Of a DNA stretch of 64,000 bases, positions 10,081 to 22,900 are shown piece after piece. The notes beneath the pieces are model-generated. The model had not been told where the DNA came from. It did not search any database and saw only the letters and a program-made list of their open reading frames with translations. How positions within the stretch are numbered: position 1 is the stretch's first letter; each line of letters begins with the position of its first letter. The translations under genes and the position numbers were made by a program. This DNA comes from Yamagishiella unicocca (taxonomy: Eukaryota; Chlorophyta; Chlorophyceae; Chlamydomonadales; Volvocaceae): contig BDSL01000001.1 in the NCBI GenBank assembly GCA_003116995.1, positions 1,488,001 through 1,552,000 on the forward strand. The letters run 5' to 3'.

Positions 10081-13000
10081 CTAGTCCAGCCCCACCAGTT
10101 GGTTCATGTACGAGTCCAAGGGCGACGGCTGCAGCTCGGGGTCGTACACTACGCCGTTTCCAGGACGCGCCACGAGCGAGTCCGGGTCCGGCCTCCCCGC
10201 CCAGCTGCCGGCCGATGGAGGCCGAACGCGGCGGTTGGGCGCCGACTGCGGTCGCGCCACCTGCGGCGGCTGGTGCTCCGCCGTCCCCAGAGCGCCGCGC
10301 TGCGCTGCCACCAGCGGCGGCGCCGCCGACATATCCACAGCCTGCGGGCGACCCGGGCGCCTGTACGGGAGCATGCCCGCGGCGTTTCCCCCCTCCGACG
10401 ACTCGCTCGCGACCTCGTCGTCCGCCCCGATTGTGTACTGGCGCACCAGGCCGTTCAGGATGCGCGCCTGCAGCAGCGACCGCTCACCGAGGCCCGTGAA
10501 GCTGGTTGAGGACGTGGCCCAGGCGGGGTGGCCCTCCGCGGTAAACAGCGAGCCGCCCGAGCTCCGGACGGAGCCGCGGAGGCGGTTCGTCTTGGCCGTG
10601 CCGATCGGGGGACCGGACTGGTGCTGCCGCAGGCGCCGCGTCTCCGGATCCACCGGCTGGAAGCCGACCTTAGGCCTGCCGCCACCGACACTGACGCTGC
10701 TTTTCGCTGGGGCTGGCGCGGCAGCGGCGGCGACGCCGCCGCCCGCCGGGGCGGAGGTGCGGCGTACGGAACGTGAGGGCCCCACCGCCCTGATGGGTGA
10801 CGGCGGCCGCGGACTGGACCAGACGCGCGCTGAGGCCGCAGCGGCGGCTGCGGAGGGCGCACCCGACCAGAGCCCGTTCGCCGCCGTCGAGGCGGGCCCC
10901 GGCGGCTTGCAGCCTGCTGCCGCGTTCGGAGGGGAGGACCCGAATCCGGCGCTGGAAGAGAGCGGGGCGTTGCGAGGCGCCCAAGCGGCCGTGGGCCCGC
11001 CGGAGTTCAGTCGCCGCTGCGCGGCAGCGTGCTCCTCATGCGGCTCAATCACGGTCACCGACTGTTTACGGCCTTTGGGCACTGCATACGGTGAGGCCGC
11101 ACTCCCGGGCTTGCCGCCCCCGTTAGTAGCTGCAGCCGCTGCCGTCGCACGAGCGACGCCCGGGGGCCCGTCATGAGCCGGCGAGCCCATACTTGCCAAG
11201 CTCCGCGAACTCGCTGTGCCGCGCACTGCTATGGATGAGCTGCGCCGCGCCTGCTGACCGTCCTGCGGCTCCCCCCCCGCGGCTGCCACTGCCGCCAGCG
11301 AGCTCTGGCGATACAGGGCCAGCAGGTCCGTCTCCTGCAGCCGACAGGCACCAGCATGACCGCCGTGAGCTGCAGCTGCCCCACCGCCGCGTAAATCAAC
11401 GCTGGGCCCGCCCGGTTGGGCATGCACACGCGAGTACAGAGGAGGCAAATTGACTACTCCGCCCGCTTCCCTTCCATCCCGTCCCAGTTCTTTCCCCGCG
11501 CGCGCCCGCCCCTCCGCAGCCTCACGCCCGCCCCCACTCACCTCCACACGTACGACCGTAACGTTCATCCTTTTATTATCGCGCGACGCGGCGGCCTCCG
11601 CGGCTGCGTCCCCTGTACCAGCCGGCCCCCCGTCGTCGTCCGCCGCCGTCGCACCGCTCCGAAACGCGCCCTCCGAGTCCACACTCCGCGCCATGCTAGT
11701 GCTGCGGCGCAGGGGTGCTGACGACGGCCGCCGCTGCTTACCCGAGTGGACCTGCTTCCGCGCTGCCATCATCGCCTGTCAGGGCCAAGGCGTGTGACGG
11801 CCGATGGGAAAGGAGCGTCCGTATGTGCCCAACGTGCCGTGCCGTCATGCACAGCCCCACCGCAGGAGTTCGGACACGCGGTGCGACATGCGCCCGACTG
11901 CACAAGCAGTGCGGCCCGCTGTCGTGCGCGCCAGGCCTACGCCGCCACCTGCCAAGTGCCGCCGTCCAGACCCCGGCCAAAGCCCCTTCCTGCCGATGCA
12001 CGCCGCCTTCCCCCACCCCTGGGCACACCCCGCCCGCCATTCGGCCCCGCCCGACCCCACCTGCGCCTGCGGCACAAAGGCGGTGCTCTCCACATCCTTC
12101 GGCCGCTGGAACTTAGAAGGCACGTACGCCAGCATGCCGTCGCTGAGCTGCGTCGCCAGCTCACTCCGCTCCGGCTGCTTGGCCTTGCCCGCCACAGCAC
12201 CCGCAACCCGGCGGTTGCCTGCGGCGGGAGCCTCCGCGCCCCACGCCTTCTTCTTCGGGATGTCCGCTGCGTCGGCCTGTTTCGACGGGTCGTACATGCG
12301 GTACGACGGCATTGGGCCAGCCGACTGGGCCGACGCCTGCACGCGGCCGGGGCGCTGGTACTCGATCCGCTCGCCCGCCAGGATGACCTCGCTGCTGCCC
12401 CGGACCTCCTCGCCGTGCTCGGTGAGTGCCGGGGGCACCACCAGCGACTTGACCAGATCGCGGCTGCCCACGGCGCTGGCTCGGGCGCAGACCCTGAGGC
12501 TCGACGTGGAGGCGGCCGGAAAGTCGCGGAGCGCGTGCGGGTCCAGCATCGAGGCCTTCCGCTCTAGCATTTTGCGGCGGATCTTAATGCCCATGGCCTC
12601 TAGCTTGGCCTGGAGCAGGCGCAGGGAGGAAGGAGGAGGGAAGGGGAAAATTGGCGCTCGGCGGGATTTGGCATGGGGTGCGCAGGGAACAAGAAGGTTT
12701 TCGGAGTGAGGACTTCGCCGTTGGTGCGTCTTCCATCCCTTCACGCCCTTCCATGCCGTTCAGATGGTTGGTGCAACAGGCTGCTGGCGGCAGCGTCGTA
12801 CACGCTTGCGGCAGTGGAAAGTGAAAGACAAGTGAACGAAGGCAACTTGCTTCAGGGTGCGGAGTAGCGGTGTTGGGGCCAACGCCTCGCGTGGTCAGGA
12901 AGCGCTGCCCCCTAGCCTAGATGACTTTATTTAGAATGAGGGGCATGCCGGGGGTAAGTGCAAGGGGGGTCACGGTCCGCAGATGTTGGGTGCGTGCGAT

Positions 13001-13194
13001 GCGGGGTATGTGCTTACCTGGCGGACCACGTCAGGATGCGCATACGAGAAAACGAGTGCGTGACCCGATACTGCCGATAAGTTGGAACTCGTGCGCTGGT
13101 CGAGGCATTCGTCAAGAGGGAGGTCACCGTCGAAGGAACAAGCCTCTTGGGAGCTAGAGGGTACTTCCTCCATTTTATTGAGTAGGCCCGGCAA
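10081..13194 (-). CDS. unidentified low-complexity protein with RPxSAP-type motifs
   Basis: Three exons on the minus strand: 13194-13018, 12609-12061, 11775-10081, all phase 0, giving 806 residues. Donors are GTAAGC and GTGGGG; acceptors are CTCCAG and GACAG. The N-terminal 60 residues are acidic and ordinary; the second exon begins with a charged, probably helical stretch (AKLEAMGIKIRRKMLERK); the last 560 residues are Ala/Gly/Ser/Pro-rich and probably disordered. Short basic motifs recur (RRPSSAP, RPQSAPNRR, RVRPPSAGS) of a kind seen in microtubule-associated proteins; that is only a hint. The C-terminus SYMNQLVGLD looks conserved-like. I do not recognise a domain. The gene shares an upstream region with the bromodomain gene, and a further 5' exon is possible. 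Confidence 0.6.
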
Positions 13195-13759
13195 AGCTGG
13201 TGAGGCTCAGCCTAATAGAGACATATGTTGTCGATTATATGTGCAGGGAAGGATACGTGCCCGTAGTTGTCCTCCTTGGAAGCGGGGATGCATGCCCGCG
13301 GCGACTGGCCTGTCATAGGCGCCCCAGCTGGCGCACAACTACACAACATCAATGTACGAGGCCATTTACTTGAGCAACGGCGCGCGTTTGTGGCCACCAG
13401 CTTCGGTCTGGAAGCAAAGAAGTTGGTCTTGGAGAGCCGCGCTCTCCAAACATCGAAGCCTAGAGCGAAATTATGCTCAAATTGAACAACGAGGTAACTT
13501 CAGTATGTAGAACCTAGTTGTGGGCAATCAGCAGCTCACTGTTACGTTTCGCAGTCAGCCAGCCAGCTACGACTGTTCGGCTTTGCATGAGTCGTACCCC
13601 ATATGCCATCCTCTAGCGTTGTTGCCTCTCGCATTAAAAGACAACAAACACCGCAATAGCAGTACTAACGGGTGCCCTCACCTGACAAGGCTTACCGCTC
13701 TGGATGCTGGCGATCCAATATGCGACTTTGACAAGGGCTTTCAGGCGCCAACGCTCATA
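13195..13759. promoter_or_regulatory. divergent promoter region between the 10081-13194 gene and the GTE bromodomain gene
   Basis: About 565 bp separate two oppositely oriented start codons. An ORF in frame with the bromodomain gene extends back to 13520 without a stop, so a longer N-terminus is possible. No convincing TATA element was assigned. Confidence 0.4.
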
Positions 13760-16700
13760 ATGGCGTCCTCTGAAAAAGCAACTGAGCTAGCTGAAACACA
13801 TAAACCGTCCCGGCAGCAGCGTGTGGGCCGGTACAAAGTTTGGCTGCTCCAGAAGAGACTTGCGGAGCTGAGCGCGCAAGTTGAGGCATCCGTTTTGGAG
13901 GTATGATCCGCAGAGCATGCGTCAGTGAACCTGCCGTAAATTTCTTAATGCTGGAGATACTTTGCAGGCGCGCCAGCTCGTATCATGGAAGCAGAGCTAC
14001 CAGCCGCTCACAGTTGCGGAGTTGACGGATGAAGATAAGCGAATATTGGAGCACAACCACCGGATTAGGCTGACCGAGGTAGTGCAGAAGCACTGCATCG
14101 GGGCGCTAAAAAGCATTACCCAGCATAAGGTGGGGAACACTTTTGTGCCGCGCCAGTAATGGAAGAGAATGAACGCTAAGGGCTAAGAGTTCCATATGTT
14201 TGCATTACAGTGGGCCTTCCCGTTCAACAACCCCGTCGACACCTCGCGCTTTCCAGACTACCCCAAGGTACAACACTAGGGTTGGGATGTACCTACTTGC
14301 GGACTAAGCGCAAAGCTTTGTCTGAGATTGTTGTGGTATCCAAGGTTTGCGGTATTCAGGGGGGTTCCTGTGACTCAGCGAACGGGTCGTGTGCCAAACG
14401 TGAGCTCCACGGGGTTGGGACCCCTCACGGCAACATGTTCCCACCCTATTGAATCCCCCTTCCTCAAATTTAACTTCTTCCAGGTTGTCTCCCATCCTAT
14501 GGACTTCTCAACTGTCAAGGCGCGCCAGGATGGCGGCTACTACCGTGATCCAAAGGATTGGTGGAACGATGTCATGCTCATCTTCTCTAACGCCAAACGC
14601 TATAACGCCCCTGGCAGCGACTGTTACCTCATGGCGCAAACACTTCAGGTACGTTGGCAGCCGGCCACCCATGCATCGGCAGTAGCGGGGCTGTCGGACC
14701 ACTATGCACTGCAACAAACTAAGGCTCGCATCGTCATCGGAGCTTCTGTGCACACACCCCTCAGTTGTCCCCCATCACTGACATTCGCACATGACAGAGT
14801 CGAACAAACACACCTCGCCTCTCATAACAACTATTCGCGTCCGCGTTGTCAATGTATGCGGTTTTTGGTTCGTAACACAATCCATCCTTAGGAGGTAAGC
14901 GAAGAGAAGTACGACAAGGTGATCGCCCCTCGGTTAGCGGAGGAGGCGGCGGCGAAGCTTCGCGATGAGATCCACCTGAAGAAGAAGCGGGCGGAGCTGG
15001 TCAACATGCAGATAAGCGAGGCGATGGACGCGCAGTGCGCAGTGCTGTTCAGCCTCATGGCGGTGAGGGCGCCTCCGGGGGGGGGGGTACAACCTGGGAC
15101 GGCACGGCGCGGTGCATCTCGTGCACGGATGCATGCGGTACGGGTTTCCAGACCCTACACCCGGTGGCTATGGGGTTGCTAGATGACGGCAGTGCGGGGC
15201 ATTACTAGGTGCCGAGCGGCACTGCAGAATCCTGTCGAACTCCGCTCGTGTATTGCGGGTTAGGCACCTGTGCCCAAACGGCAAACTCACGGATATACGC
15301 TGTTCTGTGCCGCGCTGCGGCGCCGGCGGGCTGGGCCGCAGGAGCTGCACGCTGCCATTCGCGAGGCCAAGTCACTGGCGTCGTCGCTCTGTGAGCCGCT
15401 GACGCTGGAGGAGAAGCAGGCGCTGGCGGCCACCATACAGGTGTGTCCCAGGAGGGTTTGTGCGTGCGGGTGACCGCCGTGTGATCAAGTCTCGTGGTCT
15501 TTGTGGTGTGCAATGGCGCTTAGCTTGGCGTGTACGACGGTGGAAGAGGCACACCGGGCGACCAATACATGCGGCACCGCTGGATACAACACGGGAAGGA
15601 TAGTCGCCCGTCTACGGTGTCCTTTGCTGGTCTCCTAGCGTGAGCAAACAAGGCAGAAAACCGCCACCATACGGTCATGCCGAGGGCCTCGACGTAAAAG
15701 GGGACATCTGCCCGCTCATACCAACTCCTTGTAGGGGCTGCCCACTGCCCAGCTGGAGTCCATAGTGGCTTTCGTGGCGAGCCGCCACCCGCCGAGCGTA
15801 AGCCACAGCGAGGTGCAGCCCGGCGGCGCCCCCAGCCGCAAGGTGCAGCTCAACTTGGGCCGCTACGACCCGCTGCTGCTGCGCCAACTGCAGCACCTGG
15901 TCAGCACCTGCATAGCCTCCGGGCAGCAGCAGCAACAGCAGCAGCTGCTTCCTGGGGGAGCGGCGTCAGCGCGGGTGCCGACCAAGAGGGTGGCGAGCCC
16001 GCCGATAGCAGCGGCTGGGAGCGCCGCGGCGGACCGGGCGGGGTCGGCCAGCTCCAGTCCCAGTCCGAGCCCTGGGCCGGGCCAGTCAGCACCGGCGGGG
16101 AGCACGGCGACGCCAGCGCAGCCCTCTGCCGGGGGCGTTGCAGGCGCCTCCCACTCCGCAGCGGCGGCACCGCAGGATGCAGGCTTTGGCACGGTGTCTG
16201 GCCAGGGCCAGGATGTGGCGGGCGGCTCTCAGCAGCAGCAGCAGCCCCAGGAGCAGCAGCAACCCGCCGCGGGGCCGGCCGGACAGCAGGGGCTTACCGC
16301 TGGAATGGTTCCTGTGCCCCTTCCTGGCAGCGCGTCAGGAGCGGCTGCACCCGCGCCCGCCCCACCATCGATCAGCAGCACGCAGCGCAACATCGCTGAC
16401 GTCGTGACCAACGCGACAGCAAGCGGTATTTCGATGCGAGCCGGCATCAAGTGGCCCGGCCTGGCCGTAGGAGCAGGTGCGCATGCGAGCGGGCGGGTGT
16501 GTTGCCCCAGTGGGAGCTGCTGAGGGGACCACGGACCGCTCGCCTTGCGCTGCGCAGTGCATAATGATGGCAAGGGCTGGCTGCTAACGTGCCGACAACT
16601 TTGCGCTTGCTCGCGTTGTAGGTGTGCGGCCGCGCGCCAGGGCATTGTTATCGCTGCACCTGGACGGGCCAGCGTCAGCAGGGGAGGTGCTGGCCGCGTG

Positions 16701-16794
16701 TCCGCAGCCTCTGCCCCAGCAACAGGGAGCCGGACGGTTGACCGGCGTGAAGCGGAAGGCCCCGCAGGCGCTGCAGGTGCGGCTGTACTCCTAG
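13760..16794 (+). CDS. GTE: GTE/BET-like bromodomain-NET transcription regulator
   Basis: Exons 13760-13900, 13968-14129, 14211-14267, 14484-14648, 14892-15062, 15342-15440, 15735-16476, 16622-16794 give 569 residues. The bromodomain spans exons 2-4: FPFNNPVDTSRFPDY leads to VSHPMDFSTVKARQ, then DVMLIFSNAKRYNAPGSD, which carries the acetyl-lysine-contacting Asn in the usual YN position. A Lys/Glu-rich helix follows (HLKKKRAELV), then a NET domain split over exons 6-7 (EPLTLEEKQALAATIQ and ESIVAFVASRHPP, ending in a YDPLLLRQLQHLV helix). The tail is Gln/Ala/Pro-rich. This is a chromatin reader that recruits transcription machinery in the nucleus. The 3' end is uncertain: a donor at 16777 could skip the TAG at 16792-16794 and join 16962 onward. 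A TGTAA at 17647 marks the probable transcript end. Confidence 0.85.
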
Positions 16795-17660
16795 CCGTCG
16801 CCGCCCGACAGCAAGGCAAATGAGCGCAACCAACGTAAGACATTGCTATCGTTTGATGCCTGCCCTGCCCTGATCATGCATGGCGGGTGTGGGACTACGC
16901 AGAGTGCGGTACCGTGGGTTCTGGCGCACCATGGGTCACAACATGTTACCGCTGTATGCAGGTGGACACGGAGCTAAGTTTCCATTCAGGGCGGCGAGGA
17001 GCGGACGACCCGGGTGCCAGGGCTCCTGGACACTTGGAAGGGGCCGTGCAACCGGAACAGCAGCTTAACACGATGGGGGCGGCGGTGCGGGGCCCAGCCG
17101 CCAGCCCCGTGGCGGCGCGAACGGAGACCAGCACGGAGCGGACGAGCCGTCCCTCATGGACGTGGACGAGCAGGCGACCATCCTCGCATCTGCCCCAGGC
17201 GGCAATCCACAGCAGCGCGATCCCCAGGTCGGGCCTGGCAGCGCAACAGTTGCGAGTGCTCCAGTGAGAGCTGCTGTTCTGGATCTCTCGCGTTCGGCAA
17301 TCCGGGGAGCGGCGCCCTCGCCAAGGGCGGAAACGGCAACAGCAGGCGCATCAGCGGCAATGATGGAGACATAAACGGAGGGTACAGGCGTACCGATTGC
17401 CTCGCTTCCGGTAGCCAGCGCGGAGGATACTTCGTCGGGAGACCCGACCAAGGAAGCCCACACAACCAACTGCCAACTGCGGTGTTGGATAGGCCTGAGC
17501 TAGCATAGGAGCTGGTAGCGGACAACTGTGTGTGGAGGGGAGAGGATGCCATATGCTTACTGCGTCGTGCGTTGCCTGCTGGGCATAATGGGGGTGTTTA
17601 CGTTCGTTTTGCTTACATGTTGCATTAGTCTTTCCTTTGTACTTGCTGTAAAGTTAAGTT
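16795..17660 (+). other. 3' UTR of the bromodomain gene or additional C-terminal exon
   Basis: From 16962 the frame compatible with a donor at 16777 is open to 17267. From about 17069 a neighbouring frame reads as a plausible acidic tail (MDVDEQATILASAPGG...) to a stop at 17372-17374. The two would be joined only by a one-base shift near 17068-17075. If neither is used, the interval is an 850-nt 3' UTR. Confidence 0.4.
17647..17651 (+). terminator. polyadenylation signal TGTAA for the bromodomain gene
   Basis: TGTAA in an AT-richer context, on the same strand, with no other gene between it and the bromodomain coding exons. Confidence 0.55.
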
Positions 17661-19958
17661 GACGAAAATTTATTGTTCATGCTGACTTGTGGTTTTCGAG
17701 GCGATGTAATTTTGACCAATATCGGTGGACGCAGGCGCTGTGCCGCTAGCACGGCAACCGTGCGGCTGGCGGTAGACATGACATGGACTACTGGGTCGCC
17801 CTTGATGCCTCGAGGTGCATGCCCGGTCGTGGGTTGTGGTTTTATACGTGATGTTCAGGGATGTCCCCAAAGTGTTGCTTCACATACTGTGTAATTATGC
17901 GGGAGAGGAGTATCGAGGTTAAGACGCCCTGTCAGCGTAGCCGGAAGAGGCGGTCATAGGTGAACCTCGCGCCAGCTCGACAGGTTGCAGGCGGGAACCC
18001 GCGAGACCTAGGACCGGGCAGGGAGCGCCCGACACCGGCCAAAGCAGGCCCCAGACGCGATTCGCACCGAGGGAGCCCCGACGGAAGCGACGCAAGAACT
18101 TGAGTCCAAGACGAAGGGCGCCGAGGGCGAATCGCCGCCAACACAGAAAGGACCAAGAGTCGCCGTAGTCGGGCGCCAGGTCTGCAAGGCCAAATCCAAT
18201 TCAGGAGCACACCCAACCTGCACAGGGGACACCAATGTGAATTTGCGGGCATCGCGAAGACACGAAGGCGGCCAAAAAGGCGTTGGCGGCCGCACCCGAG
18301 GCAGATGCCGATGCCTTAACCTCGATCCTCCTCTCCCGAGCCAGCCGCTGCAGTGACAAAGACGTCAGCTTAGCAGCCGGCTAGTTGCAGCCGCTCACAA
18401 GGTTCATACGATTCTGTGCAAACAGCTCCATGTATCCTCATACGGTAGCATGGAATGTACTTAATCACATGCACAGGACCGTACGTACGCGCCGGATGGG
18501 GACCGCGAGGGAACGCTTCGAGGAGTCCCGCGCACAAGGCCTAGGCACCATGAGTGTGGCCTTTGGGCTTCAGCCAAAGACAGTGTGTTTCTGGCATGTG
18601 GGGTTGTTGCTGCAGCAGTAGTCATCATGACTGTGGAGCCAGTGATGCTGGAGGAGAGAACACAGGGCAAGGGTGCGTGGAAAGCTGCCATGCGACCGGC
18701 AGCTTGCGGGGTCGGCAGAGGTGCCGCCAGGTCTAGTCTTCCCTCCCATGCTGCGCAATGGTCAAGTGACCGCAGGTCGAGGTCGTTCCAATAGTTCCTT
18801 CGGGGTCGCGCTCAGCGGTCGGCGCGAGTCAGGACGACACCGGCGCTAATGAGGTCCAGCAGGCAGCAGGAGGTGACCACCTGGTTTAGGCGGGGTGGCA
18901 CACGTGCTACGTGTAGAAACACCTTGTCACGGCAGGGGCGGTCGAAGGGTTCCTAGGAGAGGATGTGCGGATGCTTCATTTGCGAGAGAAAGAGAAGTCG
19001 TAGCGAACGAGGGGGTGACGGCGAGCCGCACGCTAGGGCCTCCGGGTCACGTAGCCTAGCAACGTGGACGCAGACTAAATGCAGATGCGGCTATCAGCCG
19101 CGCTGTACGGACAACACCGGCCCTGCAACAAGTAATATTACTACGATCAGTCTTGCTCTACCAACTTCTCTAGAGCCCACTGTAATGATTAACACTACCC
19201 AATGTGCCCGATGGGTATACCTGCTGGTCTGGAGTCCACTGCAACAAGTACTACCACCTCATCCGCCGCTGATGGCTGAGGCGGCGGTCCTCAGCAGGTC
19301 GAGTTGCAAGCCCTCCTCCCTGTCACCTGATCCCAATGATAAGCCGTCAGGCCTAACAGTGCATTACACGTTTGCCATATTTGCACTGCTGGAGCGATGC
19401 CAGCTTGCCTGTTCGGTGCACGTCGACGTCACGCCCCGGGAATACCCGGCCAAACCCGAATCATCCACTGCGCAATGCCAGGTCCACACAGTATACATGC
19501 AACAAGATCACTTGGACTAACTACCAAAGACAGATGCTCGGTGCACTGCTAGGTCGCCACTACAGCTGTTTCAGCGGGCCATTACTATTACTAACAATGC
19601 TTGCAGTACAATACTTAGGATCATTACGAGGAATAACATAATGAATTACGTGACTCTCGGAATAGAGCACGGGCGCATGACGTCAAGGAGGTCGCCCTCT
19701 GTACCTTCGCATCAAGTTCGCGCCACAGCGCCACACGAAACGCCTTAGCCCGAAATTCGGCTGCTGCCAGCAGTGCGTTCCTAATGCCGCCGCATACAGT
19801 ACGCCATTAAATTGCGGCGTACCGGTACACGTAAGCTCCCATTTTGTTCCACGTTATCGTAAACAGCCAATACCTGCACTTAAGATGACCGCCACCGACC
19901 GATAACTGTGCCAAGGAATTCCAATAATCCTCCCTGCTGCTGCTAACGCCCGTTGCTA
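17661..19958. other. gene-poor interval between two convergent genes
   Basis: No gene can be supported. An ATG-less open frame of 115 codons (18012-18356, +) is charged and reads smoothly (e.g. TEATQELESKTKGAEGE), so it could be an exon or an old element fragment. A hydrophobic ORF on + near 18585-18690 is another weak candidate. TTACA at 19364-19368 (TGTAA on the minus strand) may end the ARM-TIR-SAM transcript. Confidence 0.4.
19195..19252 (+). repeat. dispersed repeat copy A, second copy
   Basis: Similar to the intronic stretch at 7107-7165, same orientation, sharing GCCCGATGG and CTGGTCTGG blocks and a TACTA-rich right end. A partial third likeness lies just upstream (CTGCAACAAGTAATATTACTA near 19124). 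Confidence 0.5.
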
Positions 19959-22900
19959 TCAGTCGAACAGGCGGTGAAGCTCCTCCAGCAACTCGAGCTG
20001 CGCCGCCAAGCCGGTGACGCCCAGCTCGTGACGCAGCATGTCTCGCACCACCGCCGCACCCCCTCCGCCGCGCATGAGCCGCATTAGGCCGCACAGCGCA
20101 CGCCCTGTGACAGCGGAGACACAGGCGGTGCGTGGGTGAGACAGTGACGACGGCCCCTGGGATTCGGCAAGCATCGCCCATACGCCCCTCGCCCTGAGGG
20201 TCAGGATTTTCCGCCATGGTGCATTCAAGGGCACTGGTATGTGCGGACAACACACGACCAGCATGACCAGCTCGCCCTCCAAATCTGACTCCTGCTGTTC
20301 TCCCACCCACCTGTGATTTCCGCCTTCTCGAAGCGGTCCGCCAGGCCACCGTGTCCGATGCGCACCAGCCAATCGCGAACCTGGTGGCAACCGTAATCAG
20401 GTGAGGTGCGGTGCGGTGAGATGAGGTGCAGCGCGGTGCGGTGCGGTACGCATCTACAGTCAATGAAGCGTGGGGCAGGTGGTGGTGGTGGTAGGGGTGT
20501 GCTGGCGTTGGTGGCGGTGCCGTGAGGCAGAACGCAATGTGCTGCTTGTGTATGTTTGGGGGATGGCAAAGCCACATTTGCAGCGATGACTTCGCAGCAG
20601 CCGAAGTGATGGGGGCGACGGGGCAGCAACGCGGCGCGGCGCACGTGACGCTCACCGCCCTGTCCTAGCGCGAGCGGTGCAGCCCACCTCGAGGACCCGG
20701 CCAGCCCCCTCGCTGCCGGACCCCTCCCCGCTGAACTCCTGTGCCCCTGGCCACCTGTCCCTGAAGCCCCGGTCCCCTTCCACCCACCTGCGGCGCCTTC
20801 CAGTGCTCCACCAGCTGGCACGTGCTGCTGGGGACCGCCAGCTCCGCCTCCACATCCGCACCCGCCGAGGACCGCCCCACGTTCCCGCTCATCATCACCC
20901 CGTCCTCATCGCCCCCCGCATCCCCCTCACCGCCATACTCCCCCCGGCACAACATCATGCCCTCCACCGCCTGCCGCCCCTCCTCCCCGTCCTCATCCTC
21001 CGCGGCCACGCCGAAGTGCCTAGTCCAGCCGCCAGGCATGAAGCCGTCGCGGCCGCCCTCGCCATGTCCCCAGTGCCCCCAGCCGCTGTCGCCAGTGGGC
21101 CGCCTCCAGCCCCCATCGGCCGCCTCCCCACCTGCTGCGCCGCTGAGCCCTCCGCCGCCGCTGCCGCCTGCCCAGCCCGTCCTCGCACCCACCATCGGGT
21201 CGGCGGACCGTCGCGAGGCCACTCGGTCCAGTCGCGGCGCGGACAGGACGCCGACGCTGCCGCCGCGGTACTTGAGCCCCCCCGAGAACAACGCCTCCTC
21301 CAGGCAGACGTCAGCCTCGCTGACCTCATCCTCGTCCTCGCACAACCACTCGCCCTCCTCACACCCCTCGCCTGCCCTGGCCGCCGCCTTGGCAGCAGCC
21401 TGGTGACCGCAGCCACCCTGCCCCTGCCCGTGATCAAGCAGCTGCGCTGGGCCGTCGCGCCCCAGAGAGCCGTACCCCCGGCCGTGGTCATCGTCCTCCG
21501 CCCTCGCTGCCGTACCCTTCGCCGGACCCCCCTGCTGCATCCTCGAGGAGCGACCCGCGAGCAGCATAGCCAGCCGCTCCCCGACCAGGTCGTCCGCGTC
21601 ACCGTCAACTCCCGACTGCGCTGGCGCGCCTGCGGCCGAGGCCGCTTCGGCTCCTCCCGCACTGCTGCTGGCGCCGCTGGGGCCCGTGCGGCCGCTATTC
21701 GCTACTGCCGCATGGGCTGTGGCTGCGGCCGCATCTGCTGCGGTGCGTCGGCTCGCCCAGTTGAGCGCCTTCCAGCGCATAGCCGACAACGCAGAGGAGG
21801 CCGCGGGGGCGATGGGGGCAGCGGCGGCGCTGGGGCCCTCGGGCTGGCGGCCCAGGGCGGAGCTGCCCGCGCCGCCGCCAGAGGATGTCGTTGCTGCTGC
21901 CGCTGCTGCCGCCGCTGCGGAGCGAGGGCTCAGCGGCGACGCAGCGGTCCGTGTGGCCACCCCGCCGCCGGTGTGGTGGACGGGCATCGTGGACACGACA
22001 GGGCTGCCGAACGCCTCGATTTGGCCGCAGCTGCTGAGCCCCGCCAGGCCGCTCAGCGCGTCCTGGTGGTCGTGACCGTGCGTGAAGGAGATGGGCGTCG
22101 CCGTGACCGTGTCGCTACGGTCCAGCACACCCGGGCAGGACCTCGGTACCAACACGGACCCGGGTCCGGATCCAGATCCGTCGGACGGCGGCGCCATCGC
22201 CACGGTCGCCGAAATCAGCGCCGCGGCGACGGGGCGCAGCAGCGACATGAACGGGCTCCGCACTGGCGCCGCCGCCGCCGCTGCAATCGACGCCTCCTCT
22301 GGCACCGCCGGCTGGTGGTCCTGATGGTGCTGGTGATGTTGGCGGTGTTGGCGATGGTGGTGGTGCTGCTCCGAACACTCCTCTACTGCACAGCCACCGC
22401 CGCCTGCGCTGTCCGGTAAGGTGGCGGCGGCACCGCTGGCACCGGCACACGCGGTCGTCGCTGCCCCCACCACCACAACCTGGTCGCTGGCTGCTGCGTG
22501 CCGCGCCGGTGTGCCCTGTCCGCACTGGACGCCGCGCGCCTCCCTCGCCTCGTCCTGTGGGCACATGCAGGTGACCTCGCAAAGGCGGTGACCGGACTGA
22601 CCGTGCCCCTGCCCCTGCTGCTGTGATGCCGGCGCCGGCGACAGCTGCTCCCGCTCCTGGTGGTGGTCGCTGCTGCACTGGTCGGGGCTACAGACGTGCA
22701 GGGCCTGCACAAACTGCTCGGCCGCGCTGCCCCCCCAGGGAAGACCCAGCAGGTCGCCGGTGCTGCCCCCCGGCTGCGGCGTGGCGCTGCCTTGGCCCCC
22801 GTCCGTGCTCGCCGCCTCGCCATCGGTGCTCTCCAGCCGGCCGACGCTGATGCTGCGCAGCACGCCGCCGCCTCGAAGGCCGTCGCCGTCGCCCTCCCGC

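Noticed and set aside
10106..11176. 356-codon plus-strand ORF
   Set aside because: Antisense to the last exon of the 10081-13194 gene; no splice signals and only biased composition.
11450..11540. possible intron in the last exon of the 10081-13194 gene (GTGAGT ... GTAG on the minus strand)
   Set aside because: The donor is in phase 0 and the acceptor in another phase, whereas reading straight through stays open.
20677..22419. 580-codon plus-strand ORF
   Set aside because: It is antisense to the large GC-rich exon of the ARM-TIR-SAM gene; its Arg/Gly/Ala/Pro composition is what the complement of a high-GC coding exon gives, and it has no domain.
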